A stretch of DNA of 64,000 nucleotides from Climacium dendroides (GCA_950106755.1 OX467086.1:27794001-27858000); one strand, 5' to 3'; shown: positions 22,830 to 35,820, numbered from the stretch's first letter. Translations and numbers: made by a program. Notes: a model not told the origin generated them from the letters alone.

Positions 22830-25455
22830 TATATGAAATCCAACTTGTTATATGATTTTGAATTGTACATGTATATATTTGTTATGATATTCAAGTATAC
22901 TTTACTACAATTCCAATACAATTTACACTTTGAAAACCTATGCATTTTTGAGCTTGGAAAAATAAAATTGTAAGATTATTGCACCCTATTGTACTAGTAT
23001 CCTCTAAAAAGTCTTGTAACCCCACTATGAAGCCCTTCAAACTTTTCCTTGTTAACTCTACTTTAAGAGTATCCTATTAAAACTATTCTATTAAATCTAT
23101 TATTTTATGGAATCTTAACCATCATATGATATTTCAATATTCAAAAATAGGAATTACATTTTTGGTGAATTATTTTATTTGTTTTTCAAGGTCTTACATA
23201 ATAATAAATTGAAAAATATATATGATGATTTTTTAAGATCTAATTGCACATGTATTTCGGAAATATCATTTTTCACATCATTCATGTTACAAAGGTTCAT
23301 GCTATGCAGGTAAAATTTTCCTCTATGTGACTTTTAATATATTTTGCAATTTTCTTTCAAACACATTCAAGGAAAAGGAAAGTAAGCTCACGTATTAAAA
23401 AAAATTGAACAAATGTTGTCAAATAGGGTATCATTAGAAAGCTATAATATTATAGAAGCCTACTATTACATGAAGCCTACTATTAAATTATATCTTACTC
23501 ACTAGCAGCTACTTTGCAACAAAGTGGTACATCCACTACTATTGAGTATCTTGACTTGCTCTCATGGCTTCTACTTAGTTTGGTATTGTAAAAATTAACT
23601 CAATCTTTGACTTGCTTTTATCTTCTATAGGATTGAGTTCAAAAGAATTTGATGGCCATTCAATGAATTTTACAATATGTCATGGTGCAAAGTTAACTAA
23701 CACTACTTAGAACTTTACAAAGTTTGTTTATAGAACTAATAGCAAGACAAACATCAATATTTTCTCACAAAACTTCTAGGCTTTATCTAGAGGCAACAAT
23801 CACTAAAAGCATTTACAAAATAAGGTAGTCTATTCTTAAAGCAACCATTTAAGCCTACCTAACTCATCAATGACAATAATAGATATTTCAAGTAACATAT
23901 CACCCATTCCTAAATAGGGGTCGCAATTAGAACATGATCACTTTTAGAACAGGCTACCTTAATGTTAATCTTCTCAACTCCAAAGCCAGTTGGAAATCTA
24001 CTACCTATGATCTCCTACAATGAAATTTTAAAGTGTAGCATTATACTTTTAAACTAAGCTTAGTGTTTCCAAAATCAACCACCTCTCACAAAGAGAGATA
24101 TTTCTAAACAATGGGATGAGTTACAACAAGGTACATGACTGACCTTGTCCAAGGAAGAAATCTCAATCAAATATCTAAATTTACTTGCTAGAATTATGTT
24201 CTTTAGACTTTAATCAAACTACTTGACTGAGAATTAGACATGGGGTTGCAAAACTTTTTCAGGGGATACTATACAATAAGGTTTGTTTCATTTACAAATT
24301 GCCTCTCTCAGTCATTCAAACTTTTTTTATGTATATGGAGTATAATTGGTATATTTTGATAAATATAATTATTATATCATCCTTACACAATCCCACTCAA
24401 GCCTAGCAAATTTTTGTTTTGGAAAAGCAAAATTCTATTTCTAGTGAATTTTTAAAGCCAATGTCCATGGTTTTATATGATATTTTATTACAAGTAATCC
24501 GTGGTGAATTTTTTAAGTTCAAATGTGGATATATGTAAGGAACATCCATATGTACATTTTTCCCTAGGCAAACATCTCCAAAAAAGTTTTATAATTTCTT
24601 TTATAGAGATTTCAATGTTAGGTGACAATGCCAAAATGTGGTAAAAATTGATATTTCTTTATTATAATTGGATTTTTCTATTTGCCCCTCATGTGATAAC
24701 TAATTAGAGACATTTAAGCATGATGATACATTTATGTTGCCAAAATCTATTTAAAATATAGAGACATCTATTTCACAAAGTTTGATCATATAATGCCTCA
24801 TATTGAACTCTTATTAGGAGCTTGTATTTTTGTTGATGGGGTGTTTTTTAATTTGAAAGATGTACATATGTTCCCTACATATCTATGCAATTGAAATTAA
24901 AAAATCCATCATGAAATTTATTTTTTTAATAAAATATTATGTAAAACCTTGAAAATTGACTTCAAAAATTCACTAAAAACAAAATTTTGATTTTTTAAAA
25001 CTAAAATTAGGTATGCTTGATTGGGATTGTGTTAGAATTGGGTGTTAATAATGCAAGACGAAAAAAAAATTCCTTTACTTTGCAACAAAAATTGGAAGGG
25101 CACAAATGGGTAGTTCGTAAATGAAACAGACCTTACTGTACAGTACTGCACCCTCACTCCCATCTCTTCCAACCCTGTGAATATGAGCATGGACGTCAAA
25201 GAAACAAAAGGGTGCAACCTAAAAAGAGTGTTGGAACATGGTTCCATCTATTTTGTGCTTCTGATATTGATTCACTTGCACATACTGATAGACTAGCGTA
25301 CTTATCATGAGCTCTTGCAAGCAGAAGAGTCTAAGTGAGGACTATCAAGCAACACTCGCTACAATTGGAGTGAACTACCATGAAGTCCACCCCTCTGGGA
25401 ACATATTTACTACAATATCTTTACAAACGATTTTACATCGAGACAGATTATGAAG
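22830..25455. other. AT-rich intergenic sequence, nothing recognised
   Basis: About 2.6 kb without coding potential, defined repeats or RNA genes. The last few hundred bases (from ~25030) have higher GC and probably hold the 3' untranslated region of the minus-strand gene ending at 25460. Confidence 0.45.
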
Positions 25456-25459
25456 CAAC

Positions 25460-27036
25460 TTATCTGAAGTGGCTCCACTCCAGAAAAGGGAAAAACAGAA
25501 AAATGGACAGCCAGCCACCCCAGTTCTGAAGAAATGGGAACAAAGCAACCAGTAAACGAACAAACAAAGGCTTCTCCTTTTTCCTGCTTCTCCGTCCTAG
25601 CTTTGATGATCGCCTTGTCCTACGGACAGGCATCCTCCCACGCCTGTCAGCTTCCAAGTCCTCCCAGCCTCCCATGCTCACACCCTGCCCAGCTTGTTGA
25701 CTACCCTGTCTTGATACGGGTCTGTTAATATTTGAATCAACATCTGAATAAGGGAAAGGCTCTGCAGGACTGTTATAAGAAGCAGGCTTTTTGTATCTGT
25801 AAGGTTGTCCGTTGTCACGTTCGCCACCCCAGCTTGAATAAGCGTCTTCTCTTTCATCAGAGCTGGAGTCGTAGGCTTCCGCTTCGCGTCTTCGCTTCTG
25901 AGAAGGAGATCCAGCAACGTCCAAGAATGAACGCCAGAGCTCATTCACAGATGGACCAACGGCTCTCTGAACTGCAGGAAGTGCAGCAAGACCTAACAAA
26001 ACAACCACAGGATTGCCGAGTAACCAAGGCAAGACTATAAGAGACAGTGGTATTCCCCAGCGCAGCGATGAGAACACCTGGCCCTGCAAAATCTTCTCCC
26101 ATGTGAGCCAAGTTCGGGCATATGCACAAGTCACTCTTCTGATTGTTCCAAACAGTCCGAGATTTCAAATTTGAGAAGCCACGAAATTCAGTAAAACATT
26201 ACTTGGTATCAATAGGAAGATTCTGATGCCACTGCTGGAACAAAGAGAACGACTGGTTGTGTTATTCCTAGTACATGAATAACTATTAAAGAGCTAAATC
26301 TAAAAACAATACTAGAGGATAAAGTGAACAAGATCTCAAATAATACTAGAGAATTGACTAGTTGGCATGGACAGTACTTCCTTAAGTTTTGTTTACCGAG
26401 CTAGAAATCGTAAGAATGCCCAACTGCATTGCATTGTCACTAATGCACCCAAACAGTTCAAACTCTGATTCTATAATTTGACCTAAATACGAATACTGAC
26501 ATTTCAAGCAACCAAAATAGTCAGTTGCAGACTACTTCTGGAGAAAGAAACATCAGAATAAGTTCCCAACTTACGGATTTCGTGTTACCATACTCCTCCT
26601 CGTCTTCGTCGTCTTCCTCCTCGTCCTCCGTTTCCCCATCATCATAGTCGTATTTAGGTTTCCACCACGGTAGCTCCTCTTCTGGTTTGGCCTTCTTCTC
26701 TTCCTTTCGGTTCTCTTTGGGGTTAAACGTCCATTCCTTCTTAGGCGTCAACCAGTCAGGAGTCGAGGCCGATTGAGAAGACGACTCTCTGCCATCTGAA
26801 CGATTTCTGTTCTTCCTGCGAACGCTCTCCACATTTGAATCCCAAAGTGGATTCATCCCAGACCCATCGCCTTCGCTATCACGTTCAGGCCTCGAGCTCT
26901 GGTACCTCTCCCTTCCTGTCGTACTCCTTCCCCCTGAAGCCCTTGCGATTACATTGTACTTCTCCCTCGGTATGCATGTCCAATTAAAAGGCCTTGATCC
27001 TAGAGAATGTATGCTGTACAACCTACAAAAGCTCAT
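25460..27036 (-). CDS. Probable plastid-targeted membrane protein with acidic domain, 390 aa
   Basis: Three exons on the minus strand: 27036-26575, 26234-26203 (32 bp) and 26138-25460. They join with GT-AG borders to 1173 nt without a stop. The start is the first ATG after an in-frame TGA. Residues 1-36 are Ser/Arg-rich with almost no acid and reach VIARASGG, a plausible chloroplast transit peptide. Residues ~37-130 are charged and disordered-looking, with PWWKPKYDYDDGE at 123-135, followed by a poly-acidic stretch (~131-148). A hydrophobic segment, about 191-221 (WGIPLSLIVLPWLLGNP onward), should span a membrane. After a Ser/Arg-rich linker a second hydrophobic segment (about 355-386) ends the protein. 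I do not recognise the family; plastid location is inferred. The C-terminus could differ if another intron was missed. Confidence 0.75.
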
Positions 27037-28572
27037 GGAGACAAAAGAGGATGTCTTCAATCCTTCACTGATTCTGCATGATCTCAAACCAAACCCTAGC
27101 ACCAGCAACTTAGCCGAAGAACGCTGTTCCACAAGTCTATATCAAACACCTATCAAACTATCTCCAACCGCGCGGGCGGACCCGTGCAAACCCTAGCCAC
27201 GAACTTCAAAACACCCTGCCGATGCAACCGCAGCCACGTCACAAACCCAATAAAATCCCTCCTGACTTCCCCCAAATGCGCCAAATTCAACTACCTCCCT
27301 GATGCACAAATACACAGTAAGGGTTTGGTAGTCAATTGCTTGATTCCCACATTGCTTTTCCAATCACGCAGACTAGAATTCAAATTCTAATTCAAATTCA
27401 CAGTTTCCAGTCGCTTGGGATTAGGGCTAAAGCGTGAGTCCACAGCAATGAATTTCTCAGGAAAGAGGAGGGCATCTTCCACTTCCCCAACCACAAGCTC
27501 ATCGACTTTCGTCACGGAATTCCAACTACCCCGGATTCAACTGAAAACTTCGCAGCTGACCAGGGGGAATCGGCGAAGCGCACAAAGCAAGCAGGCACTT
27601 CCAAGTGAAGAGCAAAGAGAAAATAAAACACGTGAAGAGCGTGAAAGACACTAGACCTCCGAAAGGATGGTGCGTTGCAATTTTAAGGAATCCAAGCTCA
27701 CCGCAGCAGAGAGGACAGGGGCGGATTTGTGCCGGGGACCCCAATCGCACATGTAGGCCACAGAAATGGCGACCACTACCCTTCATGAGGGCCGCATTCG
27801 GCACATACAAATTAAGTAATTTTTGTCCAAAACCATTAAAATGGAAAAGTGGCTTAGGTAAAATTGCCTCTTTACATTCCCAAAGGAAATTTTACACGTT
27901 CAATTCAACAAACACAAATTATATCTAATGGAAAAAAAGAGGTAAAAATAAAAATCAACCGTTTCGTGAAGGATCCATCCATTAGGTTAGGCTATTTGTT
28001 TGTTTTGGTTGTTACAGTGAGATTTCATGGATTGTGTGTCCCTCAATCATGTTCTTGGAAAGCTCTCCACGAAGAGGGGTGTACAAGCTTTGCTTTGTGG
28101 CATTTGGACATACAATGTGAAAGTTATTGAATTAATTTTAATTTTAAAATAAATTCAATCCCTAAACATCAAGAATCTTTTCTAAAATTGACGATTTGGG
28201 AAAAATCATTATAAAGTAGTACTTGGAAGAATAGTATTTGGAATTGGTATACAAATGAAAAATTTATAAGTTTTGAATTTTAAATTCCATCTATACAGGC
28301 AAATTTACCAATGTTATCACCAATATTTTCTTATGAATTTTGAAAGGAAAATTTTAAAATTCCTTCAAATTTTCATTACTAACAAAATATTATCATTTTT
28401 GGAGTAAAACTTGTTGGAATGGATTTGGAAGAAGGTTCTTTTGGCATGGTGATTTTTTGGAATTTTTGTATTCTTTACATCTATGAACTCATTTTTGCAA
28501 ATCTAGTTTTGAATGCAATTTTGGTTTGGTCAACTACTTGACATACTTCCGCATTTGTAATTTTAGAAAAAT
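27037..28572. other. Upstream region of the plastid-protein gene; GC-richer, then AT-rich
   Basis: From 27037 to about 27800 base composition is more balanced and presumably includes the promoter and 5' leader of the minus-strand gene. A plus-strand frame at 27415-27654 (Ser/Thr/Arg-rich) is unlike any family I know and is probably chance. From ~28030 to 28137 lies one copy of a dispersed repeat (CGAAGAGGGGTGTACAAGCT, GTGAAAGTTATTGAATT) also seen near 32420-32510 (inverted) and 58140-58240. Confidence 0.45.
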
Positions 28573-28573
28573 A

Positions 28574-28720
28574 CTAGCAGTTGGTGCTTGCTATGCTACG
28601 CATTCACCATTAGAATTTCATTAAAAAAATTTATGTATTAGATAGAATGAAGAGCAAGAATTTCAAGCATGCCTTATTTTAGTAGGTATGCTTGAAATTT
28701 TAGTAGTATGAATGTATTCT
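28574..28720 (+). repeat. Short copy of the CTAG-TIR repeat family (copy A)
   Basis: Starts CTAGCAGTTGGTGCTTGCTATGCTACGCATTCACC, the family's left terminus, and follows it for about 85 bases up to AGCAAGAATTTCAA. It then jumps to ATTTTAGTAGTATGA, the sequence that follows the full copies. The interior is missing, so this is a deletion derivative. Confidence 0.6.
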
Positions 28721-29186
28721 AGAAACACAAAATCCAACTGATAGAAAGGATAGGAACTTGATAAAGTATCACTGCAAATTAGAATGACTTTCATCCAAGC
28801 ATCAATGAAAAAGAAACAAGAATATAAATTTGTTCATTGTCCAAATTTGGGACATTGGAGTGCTCTAGGGTTAACTATAGCAATGGTCCAAGGCACACTA
28901 GTAACAATTAAAAAGACATGTCATCATTTTTTAGTATAAGTTAGTTGATTTTTGAGTCTATATTCTTCTCTTTTAGATTCAATTTTAATATTTAGCCTCA
29001 AATTTTACTATCACAATTTCTAAATTCAAAATGAAACATTCGCACAAATCCAAATATTTTTGCCTTGTGACATTCGCATAACATTTTTGAGGTACAAGAT
29101 ATTTCTACACTATGACAACGTAAGGAATAACTTTTAGTAACCTACAATTCATGGGTAAGCTAAAATTCAAGATTTTTAAGTTATTA

Positions 29187-29914
29187 CTAGGGGTTGGCGC
29201 TTGCTATGCTACGCATTCATCATTAGAATTTCATTAGAATTTTTATGTATTAGATAGAGTGTAGAGCAAGAATTTCAAAAAATCTTCAGATAAAAATTAC
29301 TAAGATCTTCATATAATTTTTTTAATAAATAGGCATATATTGAAATAAACAATATAAATTTAATAAATGATTAATGAAATATATGCAATGATGAATATGG
29401 TAAAAGATACACATACATTGGAATGCATTAGAAATTTAACTCAATTGTTACAAACAATGGCAACCCAAATAGAAAGCTTTAAAGGAAAAACCTGTAAATC
29501 TCAAAAGCTTCATGAACAATTTAATTCAAAGCTCACAAAAGTACGAAATCATAGAAATGCAAAAGAAGTATAAAGCCAAGAAAAGCAATGGAATTGCTAC
29601 TTTTATAATATCACCGTATTGATCTTCTTTAATATCACCTCAATTGCAATAACTATATTATTTCTATAATATCACTCTTTGTAGAAAGTGATATTACAGA
29701 GGTGATTGTGAACTACTATTCTATTTCAGTAATATCACATTGTGTGAAAATATGATTTCTATATATACATGATTGGAAATATTTTTATAAAATAATTAAA
29801 ATAATTATTTTAAAAACTTATCAAAGTCATTATCATGCATTCTATTCAAATATATCAAATTTTTACTAATATGTGATATAATGAATGTGTAGCATAGCAA
29901 ACACGAGCCCCTAG
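29187..29914 (+). mobile_element. TIR element of the CTAG-TIR family, 728 bp (copy B)
   Basis: The left terminus CTAGGGGTTGGCGCTTGCTATGC and the right terminus, reverse-complemented CTAGGGGCTCGTGTTTGCTATGC, form an inverted repeat of about 34 bp with few mismatches. TATTA flanks both sides (29182-29186 and 29915-29919), a perfect 5-bp target duplication. A 68-codon frame (29367-29573) matches the same region of the other copies, where it carries stops, so it is probably a remnant. A strong hairpin built on TAATATCACT / AGTGATATTA lies at 29669-29698. No transposase is recognised, so this is a non-autonomous element of unknown superfamily. Confidence 0.7.
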
Positions 29915-29977
29915 TATTAATGGTAACATTTGTGATATTACAAAGGGACTTATGATTTTAGTAGTATGATAATATGA
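29915..29977 (+). repeat. 63-bp flank duplicated with the TIR element
   Basis: The segment TATTAATGGTAACATTTG ... TTTTAGTAGTATGATAATATGA follows copy B and is repeated with few changes after copy C (30549-30605) and, without its first part, at the end of copy D (~62135-62167). It therefore duplicated together with the element. Confidence 0.65.
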
Positions 29978-30548
29978 CTAGTGGTTGGCGCTTGCTATGC
30001 TACGCATTCACCATTATAATTTCATTAGAGTTTTTATGTATTAGATAGAATGTAGAGCAAGAATTTCAATAAATCTTTAGATAAAAATTACTAAAAATCT
30101 TCATATAATTTTTTTTATAAATAAGCATATATTGAAATAAACAATATAAATTTAATGAATGATGAATGAAATACATGCAATGATGAATATGGTAAAAGAT
30201 ACACATACATTAAAATGCATTGGAATTTGACTCAATTGTTACAAACAATGGCAACCCAAATAAAAGAATTTAAAGGAAAAACTTGTAAATCTCAAAAGCT
30301 TCAAGAACAGTTTAATTGTTGTGAAATCCAAAATCAATTCAATCTAATAAATTTCTCAAATCATTTGGTAATAGCAATAGGAAATTGAAATTAGTAGCTC
30401 AAAGCTCACAAAAGCATAAAATCATAAAAATGCAAAAGAAGTTTTAAAAACTTATCGAAATCATTATCATGCATTCTATTCAAATATATCAAATTTTTAC
30501 TAATATGTGATACAATGAATTTGTAGCATAGCAAGCACAAGCCCCTAG
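29978..30548 (+). mobile_element. TIR element of the CTAG-TIR family, 571 bp (copy C)
   Basis: Same termini as copy B (CTAGTGGTTGGCGCTTGCTATGC ... GCAAGCACAAGCCCCTAG). The flanking pentanucleotides are TATGA and TATCA, one base from a perfect duplication. The interior lacks the hairpin block of copy B (about 29575-29810) but contains a block absent from B (GTTGTGAAATCCAAAATCAA, ~30316-30400) that is shared with copy D. The homologue of copy B's open frame has in-frame stops here. Confidence 0.65.
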
Positions 30549-30605
30549 TATCAATGGTAGCATTTGTGATATTACAAAGGGACTTATGATTTTAGTAGTA
30601 TGATT

Positions 30606-33600
30606 ATGAAAAGAGCCTCAATTCATGAGAAAAGCATAAATTCAAGACTTTCAAGCTATTATAAAAAGAACCTAAATTCATAGCAAGGATCCTTTATTTT
30701 GAAGTTCAAGAATGTTATACAATACAAAATTTTAGTTATTTTATAAAGATGAGAACCCCTTGAGCTTCAAGCCTTGCTATCCATTCTAGCTTCAAGCCTT
30801 TCTATCCATATTATTATCACTCGGTTTGCTACTATTTTTTGCAACTAAATATGAAAGGAATTTTTTCAATTTATTTTTCACAAATAAAATCATATGTTTA
30901 CTACAAATCATGAGATTTTCAAATTTGGGGGAGAAAATTTAAAATTATTGTGAATTTTTGTAAAAAAAAATGAAAAAAAAAATGAAATACACAATATAAT
31001 TTTAAAAATCTGAAAATTTCACCATAGATGTATATCATAGTTTATAGCATCATGGTATGAATCAAAGTTACCATCAATCATTTCAAAATAAAAAAAATCA
31101 GCAATATAGTTCATATTGCTATAAAGTATTGAAATTTATAATTTTTTCAAATTCAAATAGAAACTTTCTTTAATAACCTTCATTCCATTAGTTGAACTCA
31201 ATTTTTTTTTAAATCATTTTTATGGCTAACATTCACACCAAAAACAAATAACAAGAGATGGTCAATATACATGACAAGAGTGATTTGTGGATTAAGCATC
31301 TTCTTCTTTGAAATGGTCAATAATACCATAATGAGGAATTTGCAGTAGTATTCACTGAAATTCTACTATTCAAGCATCCCCTCCAAATGGATGAAAAACA
31401 ATTTTTTCATCCGCTTGGCTCCAGTTGGCCCCCACGATCTCGTCGAGTTGTACGGCCCTGTTGCAACTGGGCATTCGGTGGAATCTCAAATCTGCAAAGA
31501 TCCCGGTGGTGAGTTGGACCGTGGAAGCTTCCAAGAGATTCTAACTCGAGGTTCTGATTGGGGTTGTAGACTGGCAGGCATCGGAGCATGGACTATACAG
31601 TACTGGGAGTAGGTAGATCATTTGAAAATGTTTCCTTAGAGCATCAGCACCCGGGAGGCATTTTGCAGGCTGATTTGGCCTAAAAAAAATAGGCTCAGTC
31701 AGGCATGGAGGCTAGGTGGGAATGGCCGCCCCACCCTTTTAAGAGGCCATATGTCATTCCAACCAGAGTCAGAAAACAGAAATAGTTACAGTATTCTTGG
31801 ACACCATTGATGGAGATCGGAAATGATATTTCACTGGAGGTGACAGAGGGAGCTTGATGGTGAAAAAACTCGGTGTGAACCACTTGTCAAAATCATGGTG
31901 AGCAATGCGACTTGTCTTTTCCTGTTTTGCAAGCCGAATTGAAGCCCCCAGAACCACCCTCATATGGAGTCCGAAGTTCATTTCCAAGAGGTGCTTCTTA
32001 AGAGGCCATCCGTTTTGGAGGACAGGTGGTGATGCTCTTACCTTGAAAACTCAAAAGTGCTCCACAATTCAAAGTTTCTAGAAAACTACTTTAGGTTAAA
32101 CATGTTCTACAAAGTGATATCAATAAGGTGAAAATGCATGAATTTTACCCCAAAAAAACACACAGAAACTTTTTATTTGTCACACTTGATAAAATTTGCA
32201 AATTTTGAATTTATGTTTGCAATCAAAACACCCAAATTAGCTTGGAGTGGTTGAGAGTATAGTACCCTAAATACAAAATAGTATTTTTTTTAAATTTTTT
32301 ACCTTTACTTTTATTCCAGATAATAGAAAAATTGACCCTTTTGGTCCCACTTCATGGGATGGGTTTAGCATCTTGGTTACTTTAGTGTGCCCTTATTTCC
32401 TTATTTTATAATTCATACAAAATTCAATAACTTTCACACCCTAGGTTCAAACATTACAAAAACAAAGCTTGTGCACCCTTCTTCATACAAAGCTTTTTGA
32501 CTATACTAAGAATGCGAGTGGGGATGCACAATCCAAGAGATCTCAATGTAACAAACAAAACACCAAACTCAAGGTATGGATAGGAGTGTACCAAACTCTA
32601 CATGCAACTCGAAATGGATTGAAATAACATTATTTTCAGCAAAAAATCCCAAACATTTCATCCAACCAAAAGATTATTTTGGGATAGAAGGAGTGTTATT
32701 CTCCTTGCATGGTCTATCTTTTGCCAATGTGGCACAATTCTAAGATCTAGTTGGTCGAGGTTAGATGGCCCATTTGTAGTTCACTTGGTTGTTGTTCAAT
32801 CTTAGGCTAATTAGATTCACCATTTACTTGTTGCAATAAAATGGTAAATCAAAGAATTTTTCAAATGTATTTTGATCGAATCATTTTTGAGTTAAAAACA
32901 AAACCAAACATAATGAGTGGTCAAAGAAAAAACATAGTGGACAGCTACAATAAAGTATGAATGAGCCACATCCGATTATTAAATGTAGGGAGCTTTAGGG
33001 TTTTATTAATGCATGTTCAATTTCACAAGTATTGATAAATTCCAATGAGTGGTATTAAGGTAACTGCATCTAATTGTGATCCCTTTTTGAATTGACCCCC
33101 CATATATTCTTGCTTAACACTTAAAATTTTAAGCCATGTGTCAAGGTGTTTAGGATCTTGATTTTGTAAGTTACAAAGAGTTGAAGCTTAGAAAGATATG
33201 AGTCATTTTCAAACAAAATTAACCTTAGGATCTTATAGAAGACAAGTCGTTATCATCTCTATAAAGTTTGGTTTCAATCCAAGTCATAAATTGCAAGATT
33301 ATAACATAAAAGTGAACAATACTTCAAAGATATCAATGTTTTAGCGTAGCTAAAATTAAGCTTTGATTGGATCTTTTTCTAGCTCTTTTGAACACATAAC
33401 ATTTTAGAAAGTTGGCATCCTATTCTTGTTCTCAAGGTAACCAAGTTCCACATGTATGGAAACAAGTCTTGCATTTTTAAGACCAATAATGAGTGAAAAA
33501 ATGGTCTTGCTATAGTGATCATTTCATTGTTAAATTTGAGAAATTATGAGATAAATGGAATATTTGACACAAATCAAGCCAATCAAATATCAAATATAGT

Positions 33601-35313
33601 AGAATGAAAGAATACAGACACAAAATAGAAAAAAAATTAAAAACAACTCAAATCCGAGTGCAAGATGTATATTCCAATGGTTGTTTGTACCCACAAAGAT
33701 TGAGTAGAGTTAACAAAAGGAGTAGGCAATGCCACTCCAAGTTTAATCTACTATTGGGTAGCTCATTGAAAAAGGCCATGAATAGTATAGGCAAGGAATC
33801 CATTAGAATTCCAAGCATCATCATTATTCAACCTCATTATTCTTCCACTTCAAATGACTTTCAATGTTTTTTTCTAGGATGTTTCTCATAGAGTATGTCA
33901 TGCATTGCATCTAAAAGTGTGCCCAAAATCTCCAACCGCTTCTCTTTGAAACACAATGGGCAATATAGTTATGACTCTACCGCCCATGAACATATGCCTC
34001 CACCTCAATGGTCAAAATTCTTCCATCAGATGTTTTTTTTATTACAACCTCTAAATTGCCCATGCTTTAGATATTTTTTGTAAATTCAATAGTGAATATT
34101 CTTCTAAATCTGAATACACCACTTGATAACTAACTTGATTATCTTGAGAATGAATCCAAGTTTAAGTAACTCTACATACTCGTGAAAATCTTGCTCCATT
34201 AGTCCCCAAACTAGATGAACTTGTTTCTTCATTGGCATGAAAACATCAATTAGCTTGCGAAAAGGGATAGTCATTAGATGTTTTTTCACACCTCTATAAG
34301 ATTGTTTTGGGGCTATTCCTATTGCTGTGAACCATGACAATATAGTTAGCACCTCTAAGCTTTAATCGTCAAGTACTATCTTTGAGCTTGAATTGTTAGA
34401 GGACATTATACGTAAACAAATTAATTTATACCATCTTCAATATAACTTACAAATTATCTTCCCTAATGTACCCAATTTCTCCAATTCCTTCACTTCATTC
34501 TTCAATCATATGTTTTTAATGAGAGGTTCTCATTAAGAATTGAAGATCATATGTATTCAATGGTCTTATTGTTGTAAATATGATTGATTAAGTGTAGCCA
34601 AGATTCAATTCAACAAAGACAACTACTCTTGAGTTGAAGTGTTTGCTAAGTCAAAGTTGTAGGAAGTTCCTAAAGACATGATTTAGCTTCTAGGCTTCAA
34701 CCTATCAATCATATACTTTATCATTTTTAATATGAATATTTTTATAAATGTTGTTATAGAACAAATGAACTCAATCCTTGTTGGAAAAAAGTTATAGAAA
34801 TTCTTCAAAAATTACAACAAAAAATTACCACAAATCACCTTGCTAGTGACCTCTAAAAAAACCATGAGTGGGGTTCTCTACTTTTCAACACTCCTTAAAC
34901 CGAATGCCCCACTCCTTTATAAGCCAAATTTTGTTTTTCAAGACTAGTAGTAATGGCCTTAGAGCATTATGACCAAGCTACAAAATGGATGGCTTTCATG
35001 GCCTAACTTGCAAATTTAGCCCCACTAGACCCCAAAATACATGAATTTTTCGCTCCTCTAGCCCCCAAACCTCATGTGGCCTACAAAATGGTGTGTGTGT
35101 GTGTGTGTGTGTTTAAGCCAAAGCCTTTGGTTTGTAAACCATGTATGATTAAAAATCCCACAATTTCCCTTATAAATGGATTACAAATCAAGGTGAATAT
35201 TTTTAGAATTATGGTGGCTACAAAGTGGCTTTGAAATGCAAAAAAATAGCAAAAAAAGTTGCAAAAAACACATATGAGGCTAAATCTCCTTCTACCAAAA
35301 TGCTTCTTAGTCA
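30606..35313. other. AT-rich intergenic region with a GC-rich island and repeats
   Basis: No gene is recognised. A sharply GC-richer island spans about 31404-32030 and contains short frames on both strands without family resemblance; it may be a fragment of a foreign or formerly coding sequence. An inverted copy of the dispersed 'GGGTGCACAAGCTTTG ... GTGAAAGTTATTGAATT' repeat lies at ~32420-32510. Plus-strand frames at 33604-33891 and 33895-34083 are uninformative. A (TG)n microsatellite is at 35090-35112. Confidence 0.45.
35090..35112. repeat. (TG)n microsatellite
   Basis: Eleven uninterrupted GT/TG dinucleotides followed by TTTAAG. Potentially length-polymorphic. Confidence 0.9.
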
Positions 35314-35820
35314 CTCATAACTTCTTGGATTGATTTGAAATTTTAGCCACACAAACTAAACTAATATGCACAACTTTATCAATTTTTAAAATTAGAAATG
35401 AATGTTGTATGAAAAAAAAACAAGTTGGAGAAGTTCATAGTAATCCAAAAATGTCAAGATTTTGAACTTTGAATTGCTCCCAAACATTTAAGACAACTTG
35501 GATTGACATGAAAGTTTTACCACGATAACTAAACTTTATGGGGAACATAACCCAACAGGCATTGGATAAAGGAGATACAAGTCCCCCAAAGTTGCAACCA
35601 TGAAATGTAGTTTGGTGAACTCAAATTGAACCTCTAAACTTTGATTGGCTTACAAAAAAATCCATCCATCTTGGATTGATGTGAATATTTTACCACACAC
35701 ACTAGAAGAAAGAGGACAAATTTTCCAACACGTGTTATTGAATTCGGCTATGGAATACAAAAGTTACAATACTTTGAATTGGACTTGAAACTATGTAAAG
35801 ACACTTTTGGTCCCTTGGAC
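35314..35820. repeat. Three diverged ~170-bp tandem units upstream of the carrier gene
   Basis: The phrase CTTGGATTGA-x-TGAAA-TTTTA-CCAC recurs at 35324, 35507 and 35670, each preceded by a run related to AACTTTGATTGGCTTACAAA and followed by ACTAAAC or ACTAGAAG. The last unit (from 35611) is matched by a further copy downstream of the carrier gene at 40514-40757, so related sequence brackets the gene in direct orientation. Confidence 0.6.

Noticed and set aside
22830..25455. A hidden gene in the 2.6-kb gap
   Set aside because: No open frame, splice pattern or conserved motif could be supported on either strand.
27415..27654. Plus-strand frame of 79 codons divergent from the plastid-protein gene
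   Set aside because: Low-complexity Ser/Thr/Arg/Glu composition, no splice or family support; probably part of the promoter region.
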